In this document: piece by piece, positions 40,900 to 52,884 of the stretch
How the letters are laid out: every line of letters begins with the position of its first letter
Position numbering within the stretch: the stretch's first letter is position 1
DNA from: Calliopsis andreniformis
Lineage: Eukaryota; Arthropoda; Insecta; Hymenoptera; Andrenidae
Reading direction: 5' to 3'
Assembly: GCF_051401765.1 (NCBI RefSeq)
Contig: NW_027480464.1
Span: 1,116,001-1,180,000 of the forward strand
Length of the DNA stretch: 64,000 nt
The notes under the pieces: model-generated
Told to the model about the DNA's origin: nothing
What the model saw: the letters and a program-made list of their open reading frames with translations, nothing else
Database searches by the model: none
Made by a program: the position numbers and the translations under genes

Positions 40900-41865
40900 T
40901 CAATCCTCAATCCTCAATTCTCAATCCTCAATCCTCAATCCTCAGACTTCAAACACAAATACTCAACCCTCAGTCCTCGTCCTCAATCCACAACCCTCAA
41001 TCCTCAATCCGCAATCTTCAATCATTAATATTGAATCTTCAATCTTCAATCCTCAATCCTCAATCCTCAATCCTCAATCCTCAATCCTCAATCCTCATTC
41101 TTCAATCCTCAATACCCAGTCCTCAGTCTTCAATCCTCAATCCTCAATCCTCAATCCTCAATCCTCAATCCTCAATCCTCATTCTTCAATCCTCAATACC
41201 CAGTCCTCAGTCTTCAATCCTCAATCCTCAATCCTCAATTCTCAACCCTCAATCCTCTGTCCTCAGACCTAAATCCTCAATCCTCAAACCTCAGCCCTCA
41301 TCCTCATTCATCAATCCTCAATCCTCAATCCTCAACCTTCAATCCTCAATACTCAATCTTCAATCCTCAATCCTCAGTACTCAAACCTCAATCCTCAATC
41401 CTCAATCCACAGTGATCAGCCCTCAATCTTCAATACTGAATCGTCAATCCTCAGTCCTCGATCCTCAATCCTCAATCCTCGCTCCTCAAACCTAAATCCT
41501 CAACCCTCAGTCCTCACACTCAATTCTCAATTCTCAATACTCAATCCTTAATCCACAATCTTCAATCCTCAATAACCAATCTCCAATCCTAGATCCTCAA
41601 TCCCCAATCTTCAATCCTTAATCCTGTATAACCAATCCTCAATCCCGAGTCCTCAATCTTCAATCCACAATGCTCAATCCTCAATCCTCAATCCTCAGTC
41701 CTCAATCCTCAATCCTCAATCCTCAAACCTCAATCCTCAACCGTCAGTCCTCGTCCGCAATCCTCAAACCTCAATCCTCAATCCTCAATCTTCAATCCTC
41801 AATACTCAATATTCAATCCTCAATCCTCAATCCTCAATCCTCAATCTTCAATCCTCAATCCTCAA
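40900..41865 (+). repeat. Transition block between array domains, with rare variants
   Basis: This stretch lacks landmark modules. It begins with a partial repeat of the domain-1 pattern, then a two-copy 84-bp tandem (the ACCCAGT mark at 41114 and 41198). From about 41250 to 41690 it carries variants found nowhere else in the window: CCTAGATCC near 41588, GTATAACC near 41636 and CCCGAGTCC near 41644. Forward frames are interrupted more often here (about 41496-41670). It is still heptamer-derived and contains no gene. Confidence 0.7.
41031..41240 (+). repeat. 84-bp tandem, two copies
   Basis: ACCCAGTCC marks at 41114 and 41198 are 84 bp (12 heptamers) apart, with identical surrounding variants. 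Confidence 0.75.
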
Positions 41866-43131
41866 TCCTCAATCCTCAATCCTCAATCCACATTCTTCAA
41901 TCCTCAATAGCCGATCCTCAATCTACAAAACTCAATCCTCAATCCTCAATTCTCAATCCTCAATCCTCAGTCCTCAGTCCTCAAACCTCAAACCTCAATC
42001 CTCTGCCCTCAGCCCTCATCCTCAATCCTCAATCCTCAATCCTCAATCCTCAATCTTCAATCCTCAATACTCAATCTTCAATAATCAATCCTCAATCCTC
42101 AATCCTCAATCCTCAATCCTCAATCCTCAATATTCAGTCCTCAGAACTCAAACTGCAATCCTCAATCCTCAGTCCTCACTCCTCAATCCTAATTCTTCAA
42201 TCCTCAATACCGAATCCTCAATCCTCAATCCTCAATCCTCAGACTTCAAACACCAATACTCAACCCTCAGTCCTCGTCCTCAATCCACAACCCTCAATCC
42301 TCAATCCTCAATCTTCAATCATTAATATTCAATCTTCAATCTTCAATCCTCAATCCTCAATCCTCAACCCTCAATCCTCAACGTTCAATCCTCATTACCC
42401 AATCCTCAGTCTTCCACCCTCAATCCACAATACTCAATCCTCAATCCTCAATACTCAGTCCTCAATCCTCAATCTTCAATCCTCAATACCCAATCTTCAT
42501 CCTCAATCCTCAATTCTTAATCCACAATCTTCAATCCTCAATACTGAATCTTCAATCCTCAATCCTCAATCCTCAATCCTCAATCCTCATTCTTCAACCC
42601 TCAATACCCAATCCTCAATCTTCAATCCTCAATGTTCAATCCGCAATACCCAATACTCAATCTTCAATCCTCAACCCTCAATCCTCAATCCTCAATCCTC
42701 AATCCTCAATCTTCAATCGTCAATACTCAATCTTCAATCCTCAATCCTCAATCCTCAATCCTCACTCCACATTCCTCAATCCTCAACACCCAATCCTCAA
42801 TCTTCAATCCTCAATCCTCAGTACTCAATTCTCAATCCTCAATCCTCAATCCTCAATCCTCAGACCTCAAACATCAATACTCATCCCTCAGTCCTCGTCC
42901 TCAATCCACAACCCTCAATCCTCAACACCCAATCCTCAATCTTCAATCCTCAATCGTCAGTCCTCAATTCTCGATCCTCAATACTCAATCCACAGTCCTC
43001 AATCTTCAATCCTCAATACCCAAACCTCAATCTTCAATCCTCAATCCTCAATCCTCAATCCTCAATCCTCAGTCCTCAAACCTCAATCCTGAATCCTCAA
43101 ACCTGAATCCTCTGTCTTCAGACTTCAGTCC

Positions 43132-43271
43132 TCAACAATCAGTTGTCAGTCCTCAATCCTCAATAGAATATCCTCAATTCACAGGTTCCAATACTCAATA
43201 CTCAACCAGAAATCTTCAAATCTCTATCCACAATCATCAATTCTCATCACTCAACCCTCAACACTCAGTCC
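43132..43271 (+). repeat. Landmark module 24, type C (C2 form)
   Basis: First C module. Unit 8 is ACAGGTT and unit 12 is GAAATCT. Unit 9 is CCAATAC and unit 3 is TCAGTCC, a subform shared with the modules at 47954 and 55859. Confidence 0.9.
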
Positions 43272-43711
43272 CCAATCCTCAATCTTCAATCCTCTATCCT
43301 CAATCCTCAACCCTCAGTCGCCAATCTCCAAGCCTGAATACTCAATCTTCAATCCTCAATCCTCAATCCCCAATCCTCAATCCTCAATCCTCATTCTTCA
43401 ATCCTTAATACCCAATCCTCAATCTTCAATCCTCGATCCTCAATCCTCAATTCTCGACCCTCAATTCTCAGTCCTCAGACCTCAAACCTCAATCCTCAAA
43501 CCTCAGCCCTCATCCTCAATCCTCAATCCTCAATCCTCAATCCTCAATCCTCAATCCTCAATCCTCATTCTTCAATCCTCAATCTTCAATGCTCAATCTT
43601 CAATCCTCAATCCTCAATTCTCAATCCTCAATCCTCAATCCTCAGTCCTCAGTCCTCAAACCTCAATCCTGAATCCCCGATACTGAATCCTCAATCTTCA
43701 GCCCTCAGTCC

Positions 43712-43851
43712 TCTACAATCAGTTGTCAATCCTCAATCCTCAATAGAATGTCATCAATTCACAGTTTTCATTACTCAATACTCAATCTGCAATCTTCAAA
43801 TCTCTGTCCACAAACATCAATTCTCGTCGCTCAACCCTCAACACTCAGTCC
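43712..43851 (+). repeat. Landmark module 25, type A2
   Basis: A2 with unit 6 AATGTCA, unit 14 TCTGTCC and unit 17 TCGTCGC. The AATGTCA change creates an ATG and is shared only with the copy at 48534. Confidence 0.9.
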
Positions 43852-44711
43852 CAAATCGTCAATATTCAATCCTCAATCCTCAATCCTCAATCCACAATCC
43901 TCAACGTTCAATCCTCAATACTCAATCTTCAATGATCATTCCTCAATCCTCAATCCTCAATTCTCAATCCTTAATCGTCAATCTTCAATCCTCAATACTC
44001 AATCTTCAATCGTCAATCCTCAATGTTCAACCATCATTACCCAATACTCAGTCTTCAATCTTCAATCCTCAATCCTCAATCCTCCATCCTCAATACTCAG
44101 TCCTCAATCCTCAATCTTCAATCCTCAATACTCAATCTTCAGTCCTCAATCGTCAATCCTCAATCCTCAATCTTCAATCCTCAATACTGAATCTTCAATC
44201 CTCAATCCTCAATCCTCAATCCTCAATCCTCAATCCTCATTGTTCTATCCTCAACACCCAATCCTCAACCTTCAATCCTCAGTCTTCAATCTTCAATCCT
44301 CAATAGTCAATCTTCAATCCTCAATCCTCAATAATCAATCCTCAATCCACATTCTTCAATCCTCAACACCCAATCCTCAATCTTCAATCCTCAATCCTCA
44401 GTCCTCAATTCTCAATCCTCAATCCTCAATCCTCAGACCTCAAACATCAATACTCAACCCTCAGTCCTCGTCCTCAATCCACAACCCTCAATCCTCGATC
44501 CTCAATATTCAATCATCAATATTCAATCTTCAATCCTCAATCCTCAATCCTCAATACTCAATCCACAATCCTCAATTCTCAATCGTCAATGCTCAATACT
44601 CAATCCTCAATCCTCAATACTCAGTCCTCAATCCTCAATCTTCAATCCTCAGTCCTCAAACCTCAATCCTGAATCCTCAATCCTGAATCCTCAATCTTCA
44701 GCCCTCGGTCC

Positions 44712-44851
44712 TCTACAATCAGTTGTCAATCCTCAATCCTCAATAGAATATCCTCAATTCACAGTTTTCAATACTCAATCCCCATTCATCAATCATCAAA
44801 TCTCAATCCACAAACAGCAATTCTCATCACGCAACCCTCAACACTCAGTCC
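44712..44851 (+). repeat. Landmark module 26, type B'
   Basis: Units 1-2 are A-like (TCTACAA, TCAGTTG) and unit 7 is TCAATTC. The right part is B-like (CCATTCA at unit 11, GCAACCC at unit 18). Unit 16 is GCAATTC. The pattern suggests a recombinant module. Confidence 0.87.
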
Positions 44852-45229
44852 TCAATCTTCAATCCTCAATCCTCAATCCTCAACCTTCAATCCTCAATAC
44901 TCAATCTTCAATCCTCAATCCTCAATTCTCAATCCTCAGTGCTCAATACTCAATCGTCAATCCTCAATCCCCAATCCTCAATCTTCAATCCGCAATCCTC
45001 AATCCTCAATCCTCAATCCTCAACCTTCAATCCTCAATACTCAATCTTCAATCCGCAATCCTCAAACCTCAATCCTCAATCCTCAATCCTCAATCTTCAT
45101 TCCTCAATACTCAATCTACAATCCTCAATCCTCAATCCACAATCCACATTCCTCAATCCTCAATCCTCAGTCCTCAAACCTCAATCCTGAATCCTCAAAC
45201 CTGAATCCTCAGTCTTCAGACCTCAGACC

Positions 45230-45369
45230 TCAACAATCAGTTGTCAATCCTCAATCCTCAATAGAATATCCTCAATTCACAGGTTTCAATACTCAATACT
45301 CAACCTGAAATCTTCAAATCTCTATCCACAATCATCAATTCTCATCACTCAACCTTCAACACTCAGTCC
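45230..45369 (+). repeat. Landmark module 27, type C
   Basis: C with unit 18 TCAACCT, a mark shared with the modules at 50059 and 59752. It starts 518 bp after the B' module. Confidence 0.9.
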
Positions 45370-45859
45370 CCAATCCTCAATCTTCAATCCTCAATCCTCA
45401 GTCCTCAATCCTCAATTTTCAATCCTCAATACTCAGTCATCAATCCTCAATACTAAATCCTCAATCCTCAATCCTCAGTCCTCAATCCACAATCCTCAAT
45501 CCTCAAACCTCAATCCTCAATCGTCAGCCCTCGTCCTCAATCCTCAACACTCAATCCTCAATCCTCATTCTTCAATCATCAATACTCAATCTTCAATCCT
45601 CAATCCTCAATCTTCAATCCTCAATCCTCAATTCTCAGTCCTCAATACTCAATCCTCAATCGTCAATCCTCAATCCCCAATCCTCAATCTTCAATCCTCA
45701 ATCCTCAATCCTCAATCCTCAATCCTCAATCTTCATTCCTCAATACTCAATCTACAATCTTCAATCCTCAATCCTCAATCCTCAATGCTCAATCCTCAAT
45801 CCTCAATCCTCAACACTCAATCTTCAATCCTCAATACTCAATCTGCAATCCTCAATCTT

Positions 45860-46279
45860 CAATCCTCAATCCTCAATCCTCATTCTTCAATCCTCAATGC
45901 CCAGGCCTCAATCTTCAATCCTCAATCCTCAATCCTCAATTCTCAATCCTCAATCCTCATTCATCAATCCTCAATCCTCAGTCCTCAATCCTCAATCCTC
46001 AATCCTCAATCTTCAATCCTCAACCCTCAATCTTCAATCCTCAATACTCAATCTGCAATCCTCAATCTTCAATCCTCAATCCTCAATCCTCATTCTTCAA
46101 TCCTCAATGCCCAGGCCTCAATCTTCAATCCTCAATCCTCAATCCTCAATTCTCAATCCTCAATCCTCATTCATCAATCCTCAATCCTCAGTCCTCAATC
46201 CTCAATCCTCAATCCTCAATCCTCAATGTTCAATCCGCAATACACAATACTCAATCTTCAATCCCCAATCCTCAATCCT
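45860..46279 (+). repeat. 210-bp tandem with AGGCCT mark, two copies
   Basis: CCCAGGCCTC occurs at 45900 and 46110, exactly 210 bp (30 heptamers) apart, within matching flanks. Confidence 0.88.
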
Positions 46280-46515
46280 CAATTCTCAAACCTCAACCCT
46301 CAACCCTCAATCCTCAACGTTCAATACTCATTACCCAATCCTCAGTCTTCCACCCTCAATCCTCAATACTCAATCTACAATCCTCAATCCTCAATCCTCA
46401 ATCCTCAATCTTCAATCCTCAATACCCAATCTTCATCCTCAATCTTCAATCCTCAGTCCTCAAACCTCAATCCTGAATCCTCAAACCTGAATCCTCAGTC
46501 TTCAGACCTCAGTCC

Positions 46516-46655
46516 TCAACAATCAGTTGTCAATCCTCAATCCTCAATAGAATATCCTCAATTCACAGGTTTCAATACTCAATACTCAACCTGAAATCTT
46601 CAAATCTCTATCCACAATCATCAATTCTCATCACTCAACCCTCAACACTCAGTCC
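46516..46655 (+). repeat. Landmark module 28, type C
   Basis: C followed directly by the unit CGAATCC, as at 51345, 54231 and 61038. It lies 1,286 bp after module 27. Confidence 0.9.
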
Positions 46656-47953
46656 CGAATCCTCAATCTTCAATCCTCAATCCTCAATCCTCAATCCTCA
46701 ATCCTCAATCCACATTCTTCAATCCTCAATAGCCGATCCTCAATCTACAAAACTCAATCCTCAATCCTCAATTCTCAATCCTCAATCCTCAGTCCTCAGT
46801 CCTCAAACCTCAAACCTCAATCCTCTGCCCTCAGCCCTCATCCTCAATCCTCAATCCTCAATCCTCAATCCTCAATCTTCAATCCTCAATACTCAATCTT
46901 CAATAATCAATCCTCAATCCTCAATCCTCAATCCTCAATCCTCAATCCTCAATATTCAGTCCTCAGAACTCAAACTGCAATCCTCAATCCTCAGTCCTCA
47001 CTCCTCAATCCTAATTCTTCAATCCTCAATACCGAATCCTCAATCCTCAATCCTCAATCCTCAGACTTCAAACACCAATACTCAACCCTCAGTCCTCGTC
47101 CTCAATCCACAACCCTCAATCCTCAATCCTCAATCTTCAATCATTAATATTCAATCTTCAATCTTCAATCCTCAATCCTCAATCCTCAACCCTCAATCCT
47201 CAACGTTCAATCCTCATTACCCAATCCTCAGTCTTCCACCCTCAATCCACAATACTCAATCCTCAATCCTCAATACTCAGTCCTCAATCCTCAATCTTCA
47301 ATCCTCAATACCCAATCTTCATCCTCAATCCTCAATTCTTAATCCACAATCTTCAATCCTCAATACTGAATCTTCAATCCTCAATCCTCAATCCTCAATC
47401 CTCAATCCTCATTCTTCAACCCTCAACACCCAATCCTCAATCTTCAATCCTCAATGTTCAATCCGCAATACCCAATACTCAATCTTCAATCCTCAACCCT
47501 CAATCCTCAATCCTCAATCCTCAATCCTCAATCTTCAATCGTCAATACTCAATCTTCAATCCTCAATCCTCAATCCTCAATCCTCACTCCACATTCCTCA
47601 ATCCTCAACACCCAATCCTCAATCTTCAATCCTCAATCCTCAGTACTCAATTCTCAATCCTCAATCCTCAATCCTCAATCCTCAGACCTCAAACATCAAT
47701 ACTCATCCCTCAGTCCTCGTCCTCAATCCACAACCCTCAATCCTCAACACCCAATCCTCAATCTTCAATCCTCAATCGTCAGTCCTCAATTCTCGATCCT
47801 CAATACTCAATCCACAGTCCTCAATCTTCAATCCTCAATACCCAAACCTCAATCTTCAATCCTCAATCCTCAATCCTCAATCCTCAATCCTCAGTCCTCA
47901 AACCTCAATCCTGAATCCTCAAACCTGAATCCTCTGTCTTCAGACTTCAGTCC

Positions 47954-48093
47954 TCAACAATCAGTTGTCAGTCCTCAATCCTCAATAGAATATCCTCAAT
48001 TCACAGGTTCCAATACTCAATACTCAACCAGAAATCTTCAAATCTCTATCCACAATCATCAATTCTCATCACTCAACCCTCAACACTCAGTCC
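47954..48093 (+). repeat. Landmark module 29, type C (C2 form)
   Basis: Copy of module 24 at offset 4,822 bp, with CCAATAC at unit 9. Confidence 0.9.
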
Positions 48094-48533
48094 CCAATCC
48101 TCAATCTTCAATCCTCTATCCTCAATCCTCAACCCTCAGTCGCCAATCTCCAAGCCTGAATACTCAATCTTCAATCCTCAATCCTCAATCCCCAATCCTC
48201 AATCCTCAATCCTCATTCTTCAATCCTTAATACCCAATCCTCAATCTTCAATCCTCGATCCTCAATCCTCAATTCTCGACCCTCAATTCTCAGTCCTCAC
48301 ACCTCAAACCTCAATCCTCAAACCTCAGCCCTCATCCTCAATCCTCAATCCTCAATCCTCAATCCTCAATCCTCAATCCTCAATCCTCATTCTTCAATCC
48401 TCAATCTTCAATGCTCAATCTTCAATCCTCAATCCTCAATTCTCAATCCTCAATCCTCAATCCTCAGTCCTCAGTCCTCAAACCTCAATCCTGAATCCCC
48501 GATACTGAATCCTCAATCTTCAGCCCTCAGTCC

Positions 48534-48673
48534 TCTACAATCAGTTGTCAATCCTCAATCCTCAATAGAATGTCATCAATTCACAGTTTTCATTACTCAA
48601 TACTCAATCTGCAATCTTCAAATCTTTGTCCACAAACATCAATTCTCATCGCTCAACCCTCAACACTCAGTCC
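48534..48673 (+). repeat. Landmark module 30, type A2
   Basis: Copy of module 25 at offset 4,822 bp with AATGTCA kept. Unit 14 is TTTGTCC and unit 17 is TCATCGC, so a few differences have built up since duplication. Confidence 0.9.
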
Positions 48674-49540
48674 CAAATCGTCAATATTCAATCCTCAATC
48701 CTCAATCCTCAATCCACAATCCTCAACGTTCAATCCTCAATACTCAATCTTCAATGATCATTCCTCAATCCTCAATCCTCAATTCTCAATCCTTAATCGT
48801 CAATCTTCAATCCTCAATACTCAATCTTCAATCGTCAATCCTCAATGTTCAACCATCATTACCCAATACTCAGTCTTCAATCTTCAATCCTCAATCCTCA
48901 ATCCTCCATCCTCAATACTCAGTCCTCAATCCTCAATCTTCAATCCTCAATACTCAATCTTCAGTCCTCAATCGTCAATCCTCAATCCTCAATCTTCAAT
49001 CCTCAATACTGAATCTTCAATCCTCAATCCTCAATCCTCAATCCTCAATCCTCAATCCTCAATCCTCATTGTTCTATCCTCAACACCCAATCCTCAACCT
49101 TCAATCCTCAGTCTTCAATCTTCAATCCTCAATAGTCAATCTTCAATCCTCAATCCTCAATAATCAATCCTCAATCCACATTCTTCAATCCTCAACACCC
49201 AATCCTCAATCTTCAATCCTCAATCCTCAGTCCTCAATTCTCAATCCTCAATCCTCAATCCTCAGACCTCAAACATCAATACTCAACCCTCAGTCCTCGT
49301 CCTCAATCCACAACCCTCAATCCTCGATCCTCAATATTCAATCATCAATATTCAATCTTCAATCCTCAATCCTCAATCCTCAATACTCAATCCACAATCC
49401 TCAATTCTCAATCGTCAATGCTCAATACTCAATCCTCAATCCTCAATACTCAGTCCTCAATCCTCAATCTTCAATCCTCAGTCCTCAAACCTCAATCCTG
49501 AATCCTCAATCCTGAATCCTCAATCTTCAGCCCTCGGTCC

Positions 49541-49680
49541 TCTACAATCAGTTGTCAATCCTCAATCCTCAATAGAATATCCTCAATTCACAGTTTTCAA
49601 TACTCAATCCCCATGCATCAATCATCAAATCTCAATCCACAAACAGCAATTCTCATCACGCAACCCTCAACACTCAGTCC
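49541..49680 (+). repeat. Landmark module 31, type B'
   Basis: Copy of module 26 at offset 4,829 bp. Unit 11 is CCATGCA instead of CCATTCA. Confidence 0.88.
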
Positions 49681-50058
49681 TCAATCTTCAATCCTCAATC
49701 CTCAATCCTCAATCTTCAATCCTCAATACTCAATCTTCAATCCTCAATCCTCAATTCTCAATCCTCAGTGCTCAATACTCAATCGTCAATCCTCAATCCC
49801 CAATCCTCAATCTTCAATCCGCAATCCTCAATCCTCAATCCTCAATCCTCAACCTTCAATCCTCAATACTCAATCTTCAATCCGCAATCCTCAAACCTCA
49901 ATCCTCAATCCTCAATCCTCAATCTTCATTCCTCAATACTCAATCTACAATCCTCAATCCTCAATCCACAATCCACATTCCTCAATCCTCAATCCTCAGT
50001 CCTCAAACCTCAATCCTGAATCCTCAAACCTGAATCCTCAGTCTTCAGACCTCAGACC

Positions 50059-50198
50059 TCAACAATCAGTTGTCAATCCTCAATCCTCAATAGAATATCC
50101 TCAATTCACAGGTTTCAATACTCAATACTCAACCTGAAATCTTCAAATCTCTATCCACAATCATCAATTCTCATCACTCAACCTTCAACACTCAGTCC
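50059..50198 (+). repeat. Landmark module 32, type C
   Basis: C with unit 18 TCAACCT. It is the copy of module 27 at offset 4,829 and recurs at 59752 at offset 9,693. Confidence 0.9.
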
Positions 50199-50688
50199 CC
50201 AATCCTCAATCTTCAATCCTCAATCCTCAGTCCTCAATCCTCAATTTTCAATCCTCAATACTCAGTCATCAATCCTCAATACTAAATCCTCAATCCTCAA
50301 TCCTCAGTCCTCAATCCACAATCCTCAATCCTCAAACCTCAATCCTCAATCGTCAGCCCTCGTCCTCAATCCTCAACACTCAATCCTCAATCCTCATTCT
50401 TCAATCATCAATACTCAATCTTCAATCCTCAATCCTCAATCTTCAATCCTCAATCCTCAATTCTCAGTCCTCAATACTCAATCCTCAATCGTCAATCCTC
50501 AATCCCCAATCCTCAATCTTCAATCCTCAATCCTCAATCCTCAATCCTCAATCCTCAATCTTCATTCCTCAATACTCAATCTACAATCCTCAATCCTCAA
50601 TCCTCAATCCTCAATGCTCAATCCTCAATCCTCAATCCTCAACACTCAATCTTCAATCCTCAATACTCAATCTGCAATCCTCAATCTT

Positions 50689-51108
50689 CAATCCTCAATC
50701 CTCAATCCTCATTCTTCAATCCTCAATGCCCAGGCCTCAATCTTCAATCCTCAATCCTCAATCCTCAATTCTCAATCCTCAATCCTCATTCATCAATCCT
50801 CAATCCTCAGTCCTCAATCCTCAATCCTCAATCCTCAATCTTCAATCCTCAACCCTCAATCTTCAATCCTCAATACTCAATCTGCAATCCTCAATCTTCA
50901 ATCCTCAATCCTCAATCCTCATTCTTCAATCCTCAATGCCCAGGCCTCAATCTTCAATCCTCAATCCTCAATCCTCAATTCTCAATCCTCAATCCTCATT
51001 CATCAATCCTCAATCCTCAGTCCTCAATCCTCAATCCTCAATCCTCAATCCTCAATGTTCAATCCGCAATACACAATACTCAATCTTCAATCCCCAATCC
51101 TCAATCCT
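50689..51108 (+). repeat. 210-bp tandem with AGGCCT mark, two copies
   Basis: Marks at 50729 and 50939, the copy of the pair at 45900/46110 in the 4.82-kb duplication. Confidence 0.88.
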
Positions 51109-51269
51109 CAATTCTCAAACCTCAACCCTCAACCCTCAATCCTCAACGTTCAATACTCATTACCCAATCCTCAGTCTTCCACCCTCAATCCTCAATACTC
51201 AATCTACAATCCTCAATCCTCAATCCTCAATCCTCAATCTTCAATCCTCAATACCCAATCTTCATCCTC

Positions 51270-52884
51270 AATCTTCAATCCTCAGTCCTCAAACCTCAAT
51301 CCTGAATCCTCAAACCTGAATCCTCAGTCTTCAGACCTCAGTCCTCAACAATCAGTTGTCAATCCTCAATCCTCAATAGAATATCCTCAATTCACAGGTT
51401 TCAATACTCAATACTCAACCTGAAATCTTCAAATCTCTATCCACAATCATCAATTCTCATCACTCAACCCTCAACACTCAGTCCCGAATCCTCAATCTTC
51501 AATCCTCAATCCTCAGTCCTCAATCCTCAATTTTCAATCCTCAATACTCAGTCATCAATCCTCAATACTAAATCCTCAATCCTCAATCCTCAGTCCTCAA
51601 TCCACAATCCTCAATCCTCAAACCTCAATCCTCAATCGTCAGCCCTCGTCCTCAATCCTCAACACTCAATCCTCAATCCTCATTCTTCAATCATCAATAC
51701 TCAATCTTCAATCCTCAATCCTCAATCTTCAATCTTCAATCCTCAATTCTCAGTCCTCAATACTCAATCCTCAATCGTCAATCCTCAATCCCCAATCCTC
51801 AATCTTCAATCCTCAATCCTCAATCCTCAATCCTCAATCCTCAATCTTCATTCCTCAATACTCAATCTACAATCCTCAATCCTCAATCCTCAATCCTCTA
51901 TGCTCAATCTTCAATCCTCAATCCTCAACCCTCAAGCTTCAATCCTCAATACTCAATCTGCAATCCTCAATCTTCAATCCTCAATCCTCAATCCTCATTC
52001 TTCAATCCTCAATGCCCAGGCCTCAATCTTCAATCCTCAATCCTCAATCCTCAATTCTCAATCCTCAATCCTCATTCATCAATCCTCAATCCTCAGTCCT
52101 CAATCCTCAATCCTCAATCCTCAATCCTCAATGTTCAATCCGCAATACACAATCCTCAATCTTCAATCCCCAATCCTCAATCCTCAATCCTCAAACCACA
52201 ATCCTCAACCCTCAATCCTCAACGTTCAATCCTCATTACCCAATCCTCAGTCTTCCACCCTCAATCCTCAATACTCAATCCTCAATCCTCAATACTCAGT
52301 CCTCAATCCTCAATCTTCAATGCTCAATACCCAATCTTCATCCTCAATCCTCAATTCTTAATCCACAATCTTCAATCCTCAATACTGAATCTTCAGTACT
52401 CAATCCTCATTCCTCAATCCTCAATCCTCATTCTTCAACCCTCAACACCCAATCCTCAATCTTCAATTCTCAATGTTCAATCCGCAATACCCAATACTCA
52501 ATCTTCAATCCTCAACCCTCAATCCTCAATCCTCAATCCTCAATCATCAATCTTCAATCGTCAATACTCAATCTTCAATCCTCAATCCTCAATCCTCAAT
52601 CCTCACTCCACATTCCTCAATCCTCAACACCCAATGCTCAATCTTCAATCCTCAATCCTCAGTCCTCAATTCTCAATCCTCAATCCTCAATCCTCAATCC
52701 TCAGACCTCAAACATCAATACTCAACCCTCAGTCCTCGTCCTCAATCCACAACCCTCAATCCTCAACACCCAATCCTCAATCTTCAATCCTCAATCGTCA
52801 GTCCTCAATTCTCGAACCTCAATACTCAATCCACAGTCCTCAATGTTCAATCCTCAATACCCAAACCTCAATCTTCAATCCTCA
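51270..52884 (+). repeat. 2,886-bp-offset duplication, copy 1
   Basis: Matches 54156-55770. The AAGCTT mark lies at 51934 and 54820, and also at 61627 in the 9,693-bp copy. Confidence 0.88.
51345..51484 (+). repeat. Landmark module 33, type C
   Basis: C followed by CGAATCC. It has further copies at offsets 2,886 (54231) and 9,693 (61038). Confidence 0.9.

Larger units (their letters stand above)
1..40900 (+). repeat. Array domain 1 (A and B modules, no C)
   Basis: This left domain holds 23 of the 43 landmark modules, all of type A or B. A and B usually come as a pair 936 bp apart (seven pairs at exactly 936 and one at 908). Typical markers are the unit TGAGCCC just before A, TCACCCA and TAAGTCC just before B, and AT-rich spots containing ATTAATATT or ATTAATGTT. 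The right edge is placed after the last clean A module (ends 40878). The exact edge is uncertain because near-consensus heptamers follow. Confidence 0.8.
41865..46686 (+). repeat. 4.82-kb tandem segmental duplication, copy 1
   Basis: Contains modules C2, A2, B', C and C in order. The AGCCGATCC mark at 41909 recurs at 46731 (offset 4,822). After one extra heptamer near 44200-44240 the offset becomes 4,829. Only scattered base differences were seen, so the duplication looks recent. Confidence 0.9.
46687..51515 (+). repeat. 4.82-kb tandem segmental duplication, copy 2
   Basis: Direct tandem partner with the same five modules in the same order. Differences include CCATGCA at 49612 against CCATTCA, and AATCTTTGTCC near 48620 against AATCTCTGTCC. 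Confidence 0.9.
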
